From the NCBI GenBank assembly GCA_964552235.1, contig CAZKGO010000014.1, forward strand, positions 1 through 64,000: a stretch of 64,000 nt of DNA, given 5' to 3'. The stretch's first letter is position 1, and the number at the start of each line of letters is the position of its first letter. Below, in pieces: positions 49,877 through 58,100 of the stretch. The stretch is from CAVTHK01 sp964552235. Lineage in GTDB: Bacteria > Spirochaetota > Spirochaetia > SZUA-6 > CAVTHK01. Below the pieces are notes generated by a model that did not search any database, was not told the origin of the DNA, and worked only from the letters and a program-made list of their open reading frames with translations. The position numbers were made by a program, and so were the translations under genes.

Positions 49877-49905
49877 ATAGTAGATCCGAACGAGGCACAT
49901 TGCAA
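49877..49905 (-). promoter_or_regulatory. Promoter of the second GntR gene
   Basis: On the minus strand TTGCAA (49900-49905) and TACTAT (49877-49882) have a 17-base spacer. Confidence 0.6.
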
Positions 49906-49986
49906 GTGCAGCTGCTGATTATTCCAAAAACATAGATACCAGGCTTGACAAACAAAACGGTCGACTTCAGAGTACATAGGTCCAAG

Positions 49987-50004
49987 CGGAGCCGGTAGGC
50001 TCCG
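49987..50004 (+). promoter_or_regulatory. Leader hairpin before the GHL6-type gene
   Basis: CGGAGCC and GGCTCCG form a perfect 7-bp stem with loop GGTA, 33 bases before the ATG. A perfect -35-like TTGACA at 49945-49950 has no -10 at usual spacing, so the promoter is unresolved. Confidence 0.4.
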
Positions 50005-50037
50005 ACCCCGCACCCGTCCCCGCAGGAGGCCGCAGCC

Positions 50038-52218
50038 ATGAAGTACGGGCACTACGAGACGCTGCAGGAGTTCATCGACACCTTCCCGATGCGGCCCCCT
50101 GTGATGCTTATGGCCGAGAATGATCCCCAGGTCATGGACGTCCAGTTCTGGCTCGACCTCTACCGGCGCACGGGCGCCGACGCCGTGACGCTGGCCGGCG
50201 GCGGCTATGTCGCCTACTACCCGAGCCGCATCCCGTACCACCACGTCAGCCGCTTCCTCGCTCCGGGGCAGGACCTGCTGGGGGACCTCGTGCGCGGCTG
50301 CCGCTCGCTGGGAATGAAGTACATCTTCGTGCGCACCGACTCCCACGCCTGCCACCAGGACGCCCGCGACGCCCACCCCGAGTGGATCGCTGTGGACGCC
50401 CACGGCAAGCCGCGCCGCCACTGGGCCCACCCCGAGGTCTGGGTGACCTGCGCCCTGGGGCCCTACAACTTCCAGTTCATGACCGAGGTCACGCGGGAGA
50501 TCGTGGGCAGCTACGACGTGGATTTCATCTTCTGCAACAGGTGGGCCGGCTCCGGAGTCTGCTACTGCGAGAGCTGCCGCAGGATGTTCCGCGAGGCCGT
50601 CGGGCTGGAAATCCCCAAGGACTTCGCCGACCCTCAGGCGGCCGACGTCGTGGCCTACCGCCAGTGGCGCCAGGGGCGACTGCTCGAGCTGATCGACCTG
50701 TGGAACGCCGAGATCCGCGCCATCCGGCCCGGCGGCGCCTTTATCGCCAACGCCGGCGGCGGCGCGCTCTCGGACCTCGACATGCTCGAGCTCGCCCGCC
50801 GCTCGCCCTTTCTGGTCGCAGACCGCCAGAGCCGCCCGCTCGGGGGCAGCCACTGGATGAACGGCAAGAACGCAAAGGAGTTCCGGGCGACCATGGGAGC
50901 GAAGCCGGTGCTGGCCGGCGTCAACGTCGGCCTCGGCGGCCTCGGCAGCGTCGACGGCTCCAGCAGGCCCTATCGCTGGATGGATTCCACCAAGGACCTG
51001 CCCGAGCTCGCTCTGTGGCACGCCGAGGCGATTGTCCACGGCATGGTGCCGCGCTACACCAAGCACTCGAGCGTCATCTACAACGACCTGTGGGTCCAGC
51101 AGGTCATCGAGCTGTTCGGCTGGCTCCAGCGCCACGAGAGGGACCTCCGCAACGTGGCACCGATCGCCGACGTGGGGCTGGTCTACAGCCAGCAGACAGG
51201 GCGCGCCTACGGCGGCCGGGAGGCCAGGGAGCGGGTCGAAGGCCCGATCCTCGGCTGGTACCAGGCGCTGGTGGAGTCGCGGGTGCCCTTCGAGATGGTG
51301 CACGACCGCCTGCTCGACGCCGAGCACCTGGCGGGCTTGCGCACGCTCGTCCTGCCGAACATCGCCGCCCTGTCCGACCAGCAGTGCGACCAGCTGCGCG
51401 CCTTTGTCCGGCGTGGCGGCAGCCTCGTGGCCACCTTCGAGACATCGCTCTACGACGAGCGGGGCCGCAGGCGCGCCGACTTCGGGCTGGCCGATCTGTT
51501 CGGCGCCTCGGCGCAAGGCGTGGCCGAGGGCCCGGTCAAGAACTCCTACCTGAACGTCGAGGCAGACCCCGACGGACGCTGGCACCCCCTCGTGAGGGGG
51601 CTGGAGGCCCACGGCAGGATCGTCAACAGCCTCCACCGGGTTCCGACGCGGCCCAACGCTCCGCCGGCCTCCAGGCCGCTGACCCTCGTTCCCGGCTACC
51701 CCGACCTGCCGATGGAGGAGCTGTACCCGCGGCAGCCGCGCACCGACCAGCCCGAGGCCTACGCGCGCGAGATCGGCCCGAGCCGCATCGTCTACTTTCC
51801 CTGGGACATCGACCGCATCTTCTGGGAGATCCTGCACACGCCGCACCTGCAGCTGTTGTCCAACGCAGTGGCCTGGGCCAACGGCCGCGAGCAGCCTGCT
51901 GTCGTGGACGGGCCGGGGGTTCTCGACATCGCGCTGTGGCGCCAGAAGGCGTCGATCTCCTTGAACGTGGTCAACCTCACCAACCCGATGATGATGCGCG
52001 GCTCCTACCGCGACATCACGCCTGTGGGCGAGCAGACGGTGCGCCTCAGGCTCCCGGAGGGCGCACGGCCCCTCAGGGTGAGGCTGCTGCGCTCCGAGGC
52101 GCAGACGCCCTTTCGCGCCGACGGCGCAGCCGTGACCTTCGCGATCCCGCGGATCGACGTCTTCGAGATCGCACTGGTTGATCTGGAGCAGGGCGGCGCC
52201 GAGGGGAGGTCCGCATGA
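50038..52218 (+). CDS. GHL6/GH42-like glycoside hydrolase with beta-galactosidase trimerisation-type domain
   Basis: Protein of 726 residues without a signal peptide. The N-terminal TIM barrel (about 20-330) resembles hypothetical glycosyl hydrolase 6/GH42 relatives, with DAVTLAGGGYVAYYP, HPEWIAVDAHGKPRRHW, YDVDFIFCNRWAGSGVCYCESCRRMF and a pair of cysteines. The middle part (about 370-600) is a class-I glutamine-amidotransferase-like fold as in GH42 trimerisation domains, with RTLVLPNIAALSDQQCDQLRAFVRRGGSLV. Catalytic acids are not certain. The stop overlaps the SDR start as ATGA. It probably cleaves an imported oligosaccharide. Confidence 0.78.
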   Translation: MKYGHYETLQEFIDTFPMRPPVMLMAENDPQVMDVQFWLDLYRRTGADAVTLAGGGYVAYYPSRIPYHHVSRFLAPGQDLLGDLVRGCRSLGMKYIFVRTDSHACHQDARDAHPEWIAVDAHGKPRRHWAHPEVWVTCALGPYNFQFMTEVTREIVGSYDVDFIFCNRWAGSGVCYCESCRRMFREAVGLEIPKDFADPQAADVVAYRQWRQGRLLELIDLWNAEIRAIRPGGAFIANAGGGALSDLDMLELARRSPFLVADRQSRPLGGSHWMNGKNAKEFRATMGAKPVLAGVNVGLGGLGSVDGSSRPYRWMDSTKDLPELALWHAEAIVHGMVPRYTKHSSVIYNDLWVQQVIELFGWLQRHERDLRNVAPIADVGLVYSQQTGRAYGGREARERVEGPILGWYQALVESRVPFEMVHDRLLDAEHLAGLRTLVLPNIAALSDQQCDQLRAFVRRGGSLVATFETSLYDERGRRRADFGLADLFGASAQGVAEGPVKNSYLNVEADPDGRWHPLVRGLEAHGRIVNSLHRVPTRPNAPPASRPLTLVPGYPDLPMEELYPRQPRTDQPEAYAREIGPSRIVYFPWDIDRIFWEILHTPHLQLLSNAVAWANGREQPAVVDGPGVLDIALWRQKASISLNVVNLTNPMMMRGSYRDITPVGEQTVRLRLPEGARPLRVRLLRSEAQTPFRADGAAVTFAIPRIDVFEIALVDLEQGGAEGRSA

Positions 52219-52991
52219 AGCTTGACGGACGGGTGGCGCTCGTGACCGGCGGCGCTTCCGGAATTGGGCGGGCGGCAGCGCGGCTGCTGGCGGCCGAGGG
52301 CGCGAGGGTGGCTGTGATCGATATCGGCGCTGCCGAGGAGGCGGCGGCCGAGCTGGTTGCCGCAGGCGGCGAGGCGCTGGGGCGCAGGGCCGACGTCAGC
52401 GACGCGCAGGCCATGCGCGCAGCGGTCGAGGACGCGATCTCGCGCTGGGGCCGCCTTGACATCGTCTTCGCCAACGCGGGCATCAACGGGATCACCGCGC
52501 CCATCGACGAGATCGAGCCGGAGGAGTGGGACCGCGTCATCGCGGTCAACCTCCGCGGCACCTTCCTCACCTTCCGCTACACCGTGCCGCACCTCAAGCG
52601 GCAGGGCGGTGCTGTGGTCGTCTGCTCCTCAGGCCAGGGAACGCGGACCTTCAGCGTGCCCGGGACCACCGCCTACGCGTGCACCAAGAGCGCGATCACC
52701 ACCATGGCGAAGAAGATGGCCCTGGAGCTGGCCCGGCACAACATCCGCGTCAACGCCGTGTGCCCCGGCTCCACCGACACGCGCATCAACGAGTCCAGGA
52801 CCGCGCGCAGCCTCCAGACCATCCGCCTGCCGGTCGAGTTCCCCCAGGGCAAGGTGCCGCTGACCGGCGGCAGAAAGGCCACCCCCGAGCAGGTGGCCAG
52901 GCTCGTGCTGTTCCTCGTTTCCGACGACGCTGACATGATCACGGGCACGGAAGTGTGGATCGACGGCGCCATGAGCCTGCTGCAGGGATAG
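52215..52991 (+). CDS. Short-chain dehydrogenase/reductase (classical SDR)
   Basis: Protein of 258 residues. VTGGASGIGRAAARLLA is the cofactor motif and Asp36 in VAVIDIG favours NAD(H). NAG is in FANAGING. The catalytic set is Ser138/139, Tyr154 and Lys158 in YACTK. It is translated with the preceding glycosidase through an ATGA overlap, so it likely oxidises the released sugar or a derived alcohol. The C-terminus WIDGAMSLLQG is typical. Confidence 0.92.
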   Translation: MKLDGRVALVTGGASGIGRAAARLLAAEGARVAVIDIGAAEEAAAELVAAGGEALGRRADVSDAQAMRAAVEDAISRWGRLDIVFANAGINGITAPIDEIEPEEWDRVIAVNLRGTFLTFRYTVPHLKRQGGAVVVCSSGQGTRTFSVPGTTAYACTKSAITTMAKKMALELARHNIRVNAVCPGSTDTRINESRTARSLQTIRLPVEFPQGKVPLTGGRKATPEQVARLVLFLVSDDADMITGTEVWIDGAMSLLQG

Positions 52992-53063
52992 CCAGGCCGC
53001 GGAAAGAGGCGCGTTCGGCCGCCGCCGCGCCGCAGGCATCATCCGGCGATTCGGTCGCTCGAC

Positions 53064-53092
53064 TTGGCCCGCTGCCGGCAAGCGTGTAGAAT
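53064..53092 (+). promoter_or_regulatory. Promoter of the TerB/DUF533 gene
   Basis: TTGGCC (53064-53069) and TAGAAT (53087-53092) with a 17-base spacer. The leader carries AGGAAAGGAAGG before the GTG. Confidence 0.55.
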
Positions 53093-53152
53093 GGCCTGGC
53101 GCTGCGGTTCGAAAGGTTCGACAACAACAAAGTCAGGAAAGGAAGGAAAAAC

Positions 53153-53994
53153 GTGAACGTCCAGGATCTGCTGGGAGCGGTCGTCCAGTCCGGAGGCATC
53201 AGTCGGTCTTCGCTGGACCGCATGAAGACCTCCCTGGGGGCGGCGGGCTGCTGGACAGCCTGACGGGAATGCTCGGCGGCGCCTCGGGGGCGGGCGCGCA
53301 GGGCGGCGGCGTGCTGGGCGGACTGACCGAGATGCTGGGCGGCGCCTCGCGGGGCACTGCCCAGAGCGGCGCCCTCGGCGGGGTGCTCGGCAGCATCCTG
53401 AAGGAGGCCAGCAAGGCGGTGGGCGGCGACAGGAACCTGTCGCTGGGCGGGCTCGGCGCCCTCGCCGGAGCGCTCCTCGGCGGCGGGAAGAAGAGCATGG
53501 GAGGCGCCCTGGGCGGCGGTCTCATGGCCCTCCTCGGCGCCATGGCGTTCCAGGCCCTCAAGGGCACCTTCGGCGCCAAGGCGCGGGTCCCCCTCGGGCT
53601 CGCGGCGCCGCAGACGAAATCCGAGCAGGCCGAGTTGGAGCGCAACTCGGAGCTTGTCCTGAAGGCCATGATCAACGCAGCCAAGGCCGACGGCCAGATC
53701 GATCAGGACGAGATCAGCCGCATCGTCGGGAAGGTCAGGGAGACAGGCATCGACAGCGAGGCCCAGCGATTCCTGATGGCCGAAATGCAGAAGCCGATGG
53801 AAACCGCCGCTCTGGTCACGGCAGCCAGGGGGAAGCCCGAGCTGGCGGCGCAGATCTACGGTGCCTCCCTGCTGGCGATCGAGGTCGACACGGCGGCCGA
53901 GAAGCAGTACCTGGAGCAGCTGGCCGCAGGCATGGGTCTGCAGCCTGAGGTGACTCAACGCATCCGTCAGGCCGTGGGCCTGCAGGCGGCCTGA
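53153..53994 (+). CDS. TerB-like/DUF533 (YebE) protein, reading frame interrupted once
   Basis: The long frame 53269-53994 encodes the Gly-rich linker and TerB-like alpha-helical domain (ELVLKAMINAAKADGQIDQDEISRIVGK, LAIEVDTAAEKQYLEQLAAGMGL). The true start is a GTG at 53153 after AGGAAAGGAAGG, giving VNVQDLLGAVVQSGGISRSS. That N-terminal frame meets the downstream one only if one G is added to the five-G run at 53236-53240, which would restore LGGGGLLDSLTGMLGG and a 280-residue protein of normal DUF533 form. A sequencing or assembly deletion is the simplest cause. The family is inner-membrane-associated and of unknown function. Confidence 0.75.
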
Positions 53995-53998
53995 CAGA

Positions 53999-54041
53999 GG
54001 CGGGGTCGGGCGGCCGTGCGAGGCGCGCACGGACCCCCGCC
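53999..54041. terminator. Possible bidirectional hairpin between convergent genes
   Basis: GGCGGGGTC (53999-54007) can pair with GGACCCCCGCC (54031-54041) with one bulge, enclosing a smaller GTGCG/CGCAC stem. There is no T-run. Confidence 0.3.
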
Positions 54042-55220
54042 CTACACCAGCACGAGCTGCCGCTGCACGGGACCGGTCACCTCCGCCCGGCCCTCCGGCG
54101 TGATGAACACGTTGATCTCCGAACGGGCGGCCATTCGGCCCTCGAGGTAGACGCCCGGCTCGACGGAAAAGAGCAGCCCCGGGATCAGCCTGCGGTCGTC
54201 GTGAGTCTCGAGGTTGTCGAGGTTCGCGCCGTTGCCGTGGACCGTGGCGCCGATCGAGTGGCCGGTGCGGTGCAGGAACTGCTGCCCGTAGCCGGCCTCG
54301 GTGATCACGGCGCGGCAGCGGTCGTCGACCTCCCAGCCGCGGCAGCCCTGCGGGCTCGCCAGGCGCGAGCCCAGGAACTCCACGGCCGCGTCGCGCGCCC
54401 GGCAGACCAGCTCGAAGATCGCGAGGTAGTCGGCCGGCGGCTCGCCGCCGGCAAAGCCGCACCACGTGATGTCGTGGTAGATGCTGCCCGGCTCGTCGAG
54501 GCGCGCCCACAGGTCGATCAGGATCGCGTCGCCGCGCCGGATCGTGCGCGCGTCCAGGGCGCCGGTCTCGAAGTGCGGGTCCGCGGCGTGGTCGTTGACC
54601 CCCACCATCGGCGGATGGTCGTCGCAGGTGAGGCCGCTGCCGGCGAACTCCTCGAGGATCAGCCGCTGCACCTCGTGCTCGGTGATCGGCCTGCCGGCCC
54701 GCAGCGCCGCGCCGATCGCCTCGAAGGCCGCGTCCTTGATGCGGTGGACCCGCCGGCCGGCCTCCACGTGGCTGTCGTAGCCGCGCCTGTCGATCACCGC
54801 CTCAAAGCGCTGCGCCAGGTCCATCGAGCTCACCACGTCGCAGCCAAAGCTGCGCACCAGCTCCACGGTTCCGGAGTCCACCAGGGAGATCGTGGGGATG
54901 AGGCCGCCGGGCGAGACGTTCATGGCCACGCGCCGCAGCCCCCCGAGCGCGGCTGCCAGCGCCCCCAGCAGCTCGCGCCAGCCGCGGTACACGATCGAGC
55001 GGCCCGGCAGCGGGTCGAGCTTTCCCTTCTCGACGCTGCTCACGATCTTGACCGGCTCGCCGACGGCGGGCAGCAGGTAGAACCAGCGCCGGCTCGCCGA
55101 CCGCACCTGGTCCAGCCCGAGCACCCGGTAGGCGACGGGGTCCCTCATGTGGAAGTCGTAGAACAGCCAGCCGTCCAGGCGCTCCTCGCGCAGCGCCGCG
55201 GCGATCGCCTTGACGTCCAT
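54042..55220 (-). CDS. M24-family metallopeptidase (Xaa-Pro dipeptidase/aminopeptidase P-like)
   Basis: Protein of 392 residues. The creatinase-like N-terminal domain (about 1-145) is followed by the pita-bread peptidase domain with all five metal ligands: Asp236 in ILIDLWA, Asp250 in IYHDITW, His321 in RTGHSIGA, Glu354 in FSVEPGVYL and Glu368 in ARSEINVFI. It would cleave dipeptides or N-terminal residues before proline in the cytoplasm. It lies 31 bases after proB in the same direction, so proline metabolism is a plausible shared theme. Confidence 0.9.
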   Translation of the reverse strand: MDVKAIAAALREERLDGWLFYDFHMRDPVAYRVLGLDQVRSASRRWFYLLPAVGEPVKIVSSVEKGKLDPLPGRSIVYRGWRELLGALAAALGGLRRVAMNVSPGGLIPTISLVDSGTVELVRSFGCDVVSSMDLAQRFEAVIDRRGYDSHVEAGRRVHRIKDAAFEAIGAALRAGRPITEHEVQRLILEEFAGSGLTCDDHPPMVGVNDHAADPHFETGALDARTIRRGDAILIDLWARLDEPGSIYHDITWCGFAGGEPPADYLAIFELVCRARDAAVEFLGSRLASPQGCRGWEVDDRCRAVITEAGYGQQFLHRTGHSIGATVHGNGANLDNLETHDDRRLIPGLLFSVEPGVYLEGRMAARSEINVFITPEGRAEVTGPVQRQLVLV

Positions 55221-55251
55221 CCGCCTGCTCCCTGTCCTGCCCCCGGGCCGA

Positions 55252-56385
55252 TCACTCCCCGCCGGTCACGACCATGTTGTCCCGGTGCACGACCTCTTCG
55301 AAGTAGCTCTCGCTTCCGAGAACCTGGGCGATCTTGTCCGATCGCAGGCCCTTGATGCGCTCGATTTCGTCGCTGGCGAAGTTGGTGAGGCCGCGGGCGA
55401 GCTCGCGGCCGGCCGAGTCGACGATCGCGACCGCGCTGCCGCGGGCGAAGCGGCCTTCGACCGCCGTGATGCCCGCGGGCAGGAGCGACTTGCCGCCCTG
55501 CACGAGGGCGCGTCCGCCGCCGGCGTCGATCACGAGCCTGCCTGCGATCCGCGGGTTGAAGGCGATCCACTTGCGCCTGCCCCGGATGCGGCGCGCGGCA
55601 GGCACAAAGTAGGTGCCGACCTCCTCGCCCGCGAAGATCGCCGCCAGGTCGGCGCTCTTGCCCCTGGCGATGATCACGGCGACGCCGCTGGCGGTCGCCA
55701 CGCGGGCGGCGTGCAGCTTCGACTCCATGCCTCCGAGGGAAAAGGCGCTGCCCTTGCCCTTGGCGAGCTCGAAGAGGCGATCCTCGACCCGCTCGACGGT
55801 CGGGATGAGGGTCGCCTGCGGGTCCGTCTTCGGGTCGGCGCTGTAGAAGCCGTCGATGTCGCTCAACAGCACGAGGAGGTCGGCGTCGATCATGTTGGCG
55901 ATGTGGGCCGACAGCATGTCGTTGTCGCCAAAGGTGATCTCCCGGAACGACACCGTGTCGTTCTCGTTGACCACCGGCACCGCGCGGTGCTGCCAGAGGG
56001 TGACGATCGTGTTGCGGATGTTGAGGTAGCGCTCGCGCGACTGGATGTCCTCCAGGGTGAGGAGCACCTGGGCGGTCTCGCAGCCGGCTTCGGCGAACTT
56101 CCGCTCGTAGGCCTGCATGAGGCGGCTCTGGCCCAGCGACGCCGCCGCCTGCAGCAGGTTGATCTCCCGCGGCCGGCTCGCCAGGCCCATGCGCCCGAGG
56201 CCCAGGGCGATGGCCCCCGATGTCACGATGAGCACTTGCCTGCCGCCGGAGAGCAGCGCCCCGGCCTGGTGCACGATCCGGCCGAGGACAGGCTCGTCCA
56301 CCGTGTTGTCCCCGCGCGTGAGCACGCGGGTGCCCAGCTTGATCACGATCCTGCGGGCGTCCCTTACCGGATCCCTCGTCGCCAC
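55252..56385 (-). CDS. proB: Glutamate 5-kinase with PUA domain
   Basis: First enzyme of proline biosynthesis, 377 residues. The amino-acid-kinase domain has IVIKLGTRVLTRGDN, VNENDTVSFREITFGDNDMLSA and LLSDIDGFYSADP. The C-terminal PUA domain (about 275-370) includes GRKWIAFNPRIAGRLVIDAGGG. No proA adjoins it; instead an M24 peptidase follows. It begins with a GTG eight bases after a TATACT box, so its transcript may be leaderless. Confidence 0.95.
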   Translation of the reverse strand: MATRDPVRDARRIVIKLGTRVLTRGDNTVDEPVLGRIVHQAGALLSGGRQVLIVTSGAIALGLGRMGLASRPREINLLQAAASLGQSRLMQAYERKFAEAGCETAQVLLTLEDIQSRERYLNIRNTIVTLWQHRAVPVVNENDTVSFREITFGDNDMLSAHIANMIDADLLVLLSDIDGFYSADPKTDPQATLIPTVERVEDRLFELAKGKGSAFSLGGMESKLHAARVATASGVAVIIARGKSADLAAIFAGEEVGTYFVPAARRIRGRRKWIAFNPRIAGRLVIDAGGGRALVQGGKSLLPAGITAVEGRFARGSAVAIVDSAGRELARGLTNFASDEIERIKGLRSDKIAQVLGSESYFEEVVHRDNMVVTGGE

Positions 56386-56393
56386 GGCAGCGG

Positions 56394-56422
56394 AGTATAG
56401 CCGATCGCCGCGGCTTTGGCAC
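56394..56422 (-). promoter_or_regulatory. Promoter of proB, nearly leaderless
   Basis: On the minus strand GTGCCA (56417-56422) and TATACT (56394-56399) have a 17-base spacer. The proB GTG starts eight bases after the -10 box. Confidence 0.5.
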
Positions 56423-56440
56423 GCGGTCGGCTGCGGCCCC

Positions 56441-57622
56441 TCAGCCGACGTACAGCAGCAGGCCCTTGAGGTACTCGGTCTGCGGGTGGTAGAGGTTCAC
56501 CGGGTGGTCGACCGCCTGCCTGTGGCGCTGCACGATCCTGGCGGGCCTGCCGGCCTCGGAGGCGGCCTGGAACACCACCTGCTGGAACAGCCCGGCATCG
56601 ACGTGGCTCGAGCAGGAAAAGGTGAGCAGCAGCCCGCCGGCGGCGATCTTCTGCATCGCGACGCGGTTGGAGTCCTTGTAGGCGCGGCAGGCCGCCACGA
56701 CGTCCTTTTTGTGCTTGGCAAGGGCCGGGGGATCCAGCACGATCAGGTCGTAGCGATCCCGCGGCATGGCCCGCAGGAACTGGAAGGCGTCGGCGGCGAG
56801 AGTCGACGCAAACGCGGCAGGCAGCCCGTTGAGGGCCACGTTGGCCGCCGCGGCTGCGACGGCCGGCCGGGAGACGTCCACGAAGTCCACGTGCGCGGCC
56901 TGCCCCTTGAGCGCAGCCACGCCGAACCCTCCGTGGTAGCAGAAGCAGTCGAGCACGTTCCTGCCCGCGGCCAGCTCCCGCACGTACGCGCGCATCGAGC
57001 GCTGGTCGAGAAAGAAGCCGGTCTTCTGCGAGCCTTCGATGGGCACCCGGAACAGCAGGTCCCCTTCGCGGATGTCGGCGTGCCCGGCCGGCTCGCCGGC
57101 GCGCCAGCCGTGGACCGGCTCGAGGCCCTCGTCCTTGCGCGAAGGCGAGTCCGAGCGCTCGTACAGCCCGGCCGGCTCGCACACCTCCACGATCATGCGC
57201 ACGATCTGGTCGCGGATGCGCTCCAGGCCCAGCGTCCCGATCTGCATGACGAAACGGTCGCCGTAGCGGTCGAGCACCAGGCCGGGGAATCCATCGCCTT
57301 CGCCGTTGACCACGCGCCAGGCGTCGGTCGAGCCGCCGAGCAGCCGGCGCCTCATGGCGAGCGCCTCCCCCAGCCGGGCGCGAAGCGCCTCCAGCGGCGG
57401 GGTGGCGTCGAAGCTCACCATGCGGGCCACGAGCGAGCACCGGCTGTTGAAGTAGGCGTAGCCGAGGTGCTCTCCTCCGAGCGCGCGGACCGGGGCGAGG
57501 CTGCCGTCGGCGGCCTCGGGCAGCCGGGCGATGGCGCCGGAGAAGAGCCAGTGGTGCCGCTGCCGGATCGCCTTTTCGCCGGCCGGCTTCACGATGATCG
57601 CGTCGGAGGCAGCTCCTGCCAT
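56441..57622 (-). CDS. rlmI: Class I rRNA m5C methyltransferase, RlmI-like
   Basis: Protein of 393 residues. It has an N-terminal PUA-like domain (GEKAIRQRHHWLFSGAI), a central EEHEE-type region with GEGDGFPGLVLDRYGD, and a Rossmann methyltransferase domain with GFFLDQRSMRAYV, NVLDCFCYHGGFGVAALKG, IVLDPPALAKHKKDV and FSCSSHVD, whose Cys is probably catalytic. RlmI methylates C1962 of 23S rRNA. The ATG at 57622 lies within the 3' end of the Nudix gene, a 34-base overlap indicating co-expression. Confidence 0.87.
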   Translation of the reverse strand: MAGAASDAIIVKPAGEKAIRQRHHWLFSGAIARLPEAADGSLAPVRALGGEHLGYAYFNSRCSLVARMVSFDATPPLEALRARLGEALAMRRRLLGGSTDAWRVVNGEGDGFPGLVLDRYGDRFVMQIGTLGLERIRDQIVRMIVEVCEPAGLYERSDSPSRKDEGLEPVHGWRAGEPAGHADIREGDLLFRVPIEGSQKTGFFLDQRSMRAYVRELAAGRNVLDCFCYHGGFGVAALKGQAAHVDFVDVSRPAVAAAAANVALNGLPAAFASTLAADAFQFLRAMPRDRYDLIVLDPPALAKHKKDVVAACRAYKDSNRVAMQKIAAGGLLLTFSCSSHVDAGLFQQVVFQAASEAGRPARIVQRHRQAVDHPVNLYHPQTEYLKGLLLYVG

Positions 57623-57999
57623 CGCTTTCTCAGCATCTCCAGGACCGGGCGGTCGGCCTCGAGAAAGTCCCGGCTGCCCCACTCCGCGGGGGCAGCCCAC
57701 CGCAGCTCGTCGTGGGCCGAGGCAACGAGCGCTCCGCGGAACGAGCGCACGCGCAGCGCGTGCAGCTCGATGGTCCGGCCCCCGTAGCTGTGGCGCACGG
57801 CGGCGAGCTCTTCGCCGATGTCGGCCTCGATCCCGAGCTCCTCGGCGAGCTCGCGCGCGAGGCAGGAGGCCAGGCTCTCGCCGTCCTCGACCTTGCCGCC
57901 CGGCAGCTCCCAGCGGCCGCCGAAGCGGTCGCCGGCGGCCCGGCGCGCGATCAGCAGGGCCCCGTCGCGCACGATCACGGCCGCGGTCACCCGCACCAT
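57589..57999 (-). CDS. MutT-like Nudix hydrolase
   Basis: Protein of 136 residues. The Nudix box GGKVEDGESLASCLARELAEELGI matches the G-x5-E-x7-REUxEExGU pattern. It starts VTAAVIVRDGALLIARR and has RWELPGG just before the box, as in MutT-type 8-oxo-dGTPases. Nudix substrate assignment from sequence alone is weak. It precedes and overlaps the RlmI-like gene. Confidence 0.9.
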   Translation of the reverse strand: MVRVTAAVIVRDGALLIARRAAGDRFGGRWELPGGKVEDGESLASCLARELAEELGIEADIGEELAAVRHSYGGRTIELHALRVRSFRGALVASAHDELRWAAPAEWGSRDFLEADRPVLEMLRKRWQELPPTRSS

Positions 58000-58100
58000 G
58001 GGACAGGCTCACCCGCGCGGGCGCCCCGCGTCAAGCGCCTTTCGGCCTTGCGCCGAGCGGGCCCTCCCGATACGCTGCACCGCGCAGAGAGGTGACACCC

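Noticed and set aside
49945..49980. Promoter for the GHL6-type gene with perfect TTGACA
   Set aside because: The only TA-rich -10 candidate (TACATA at 49973) is 22 bases away, too far for a normal spacer, so I did not call it.
49108..51846. Long minus-strand frame fusing the GntR gene to upstream sequence (912 codons)
   Set aside because: Only the last 229 codons match a protein family; the rest is antisense to the GHL6-type gene, and a promoter lies in between.
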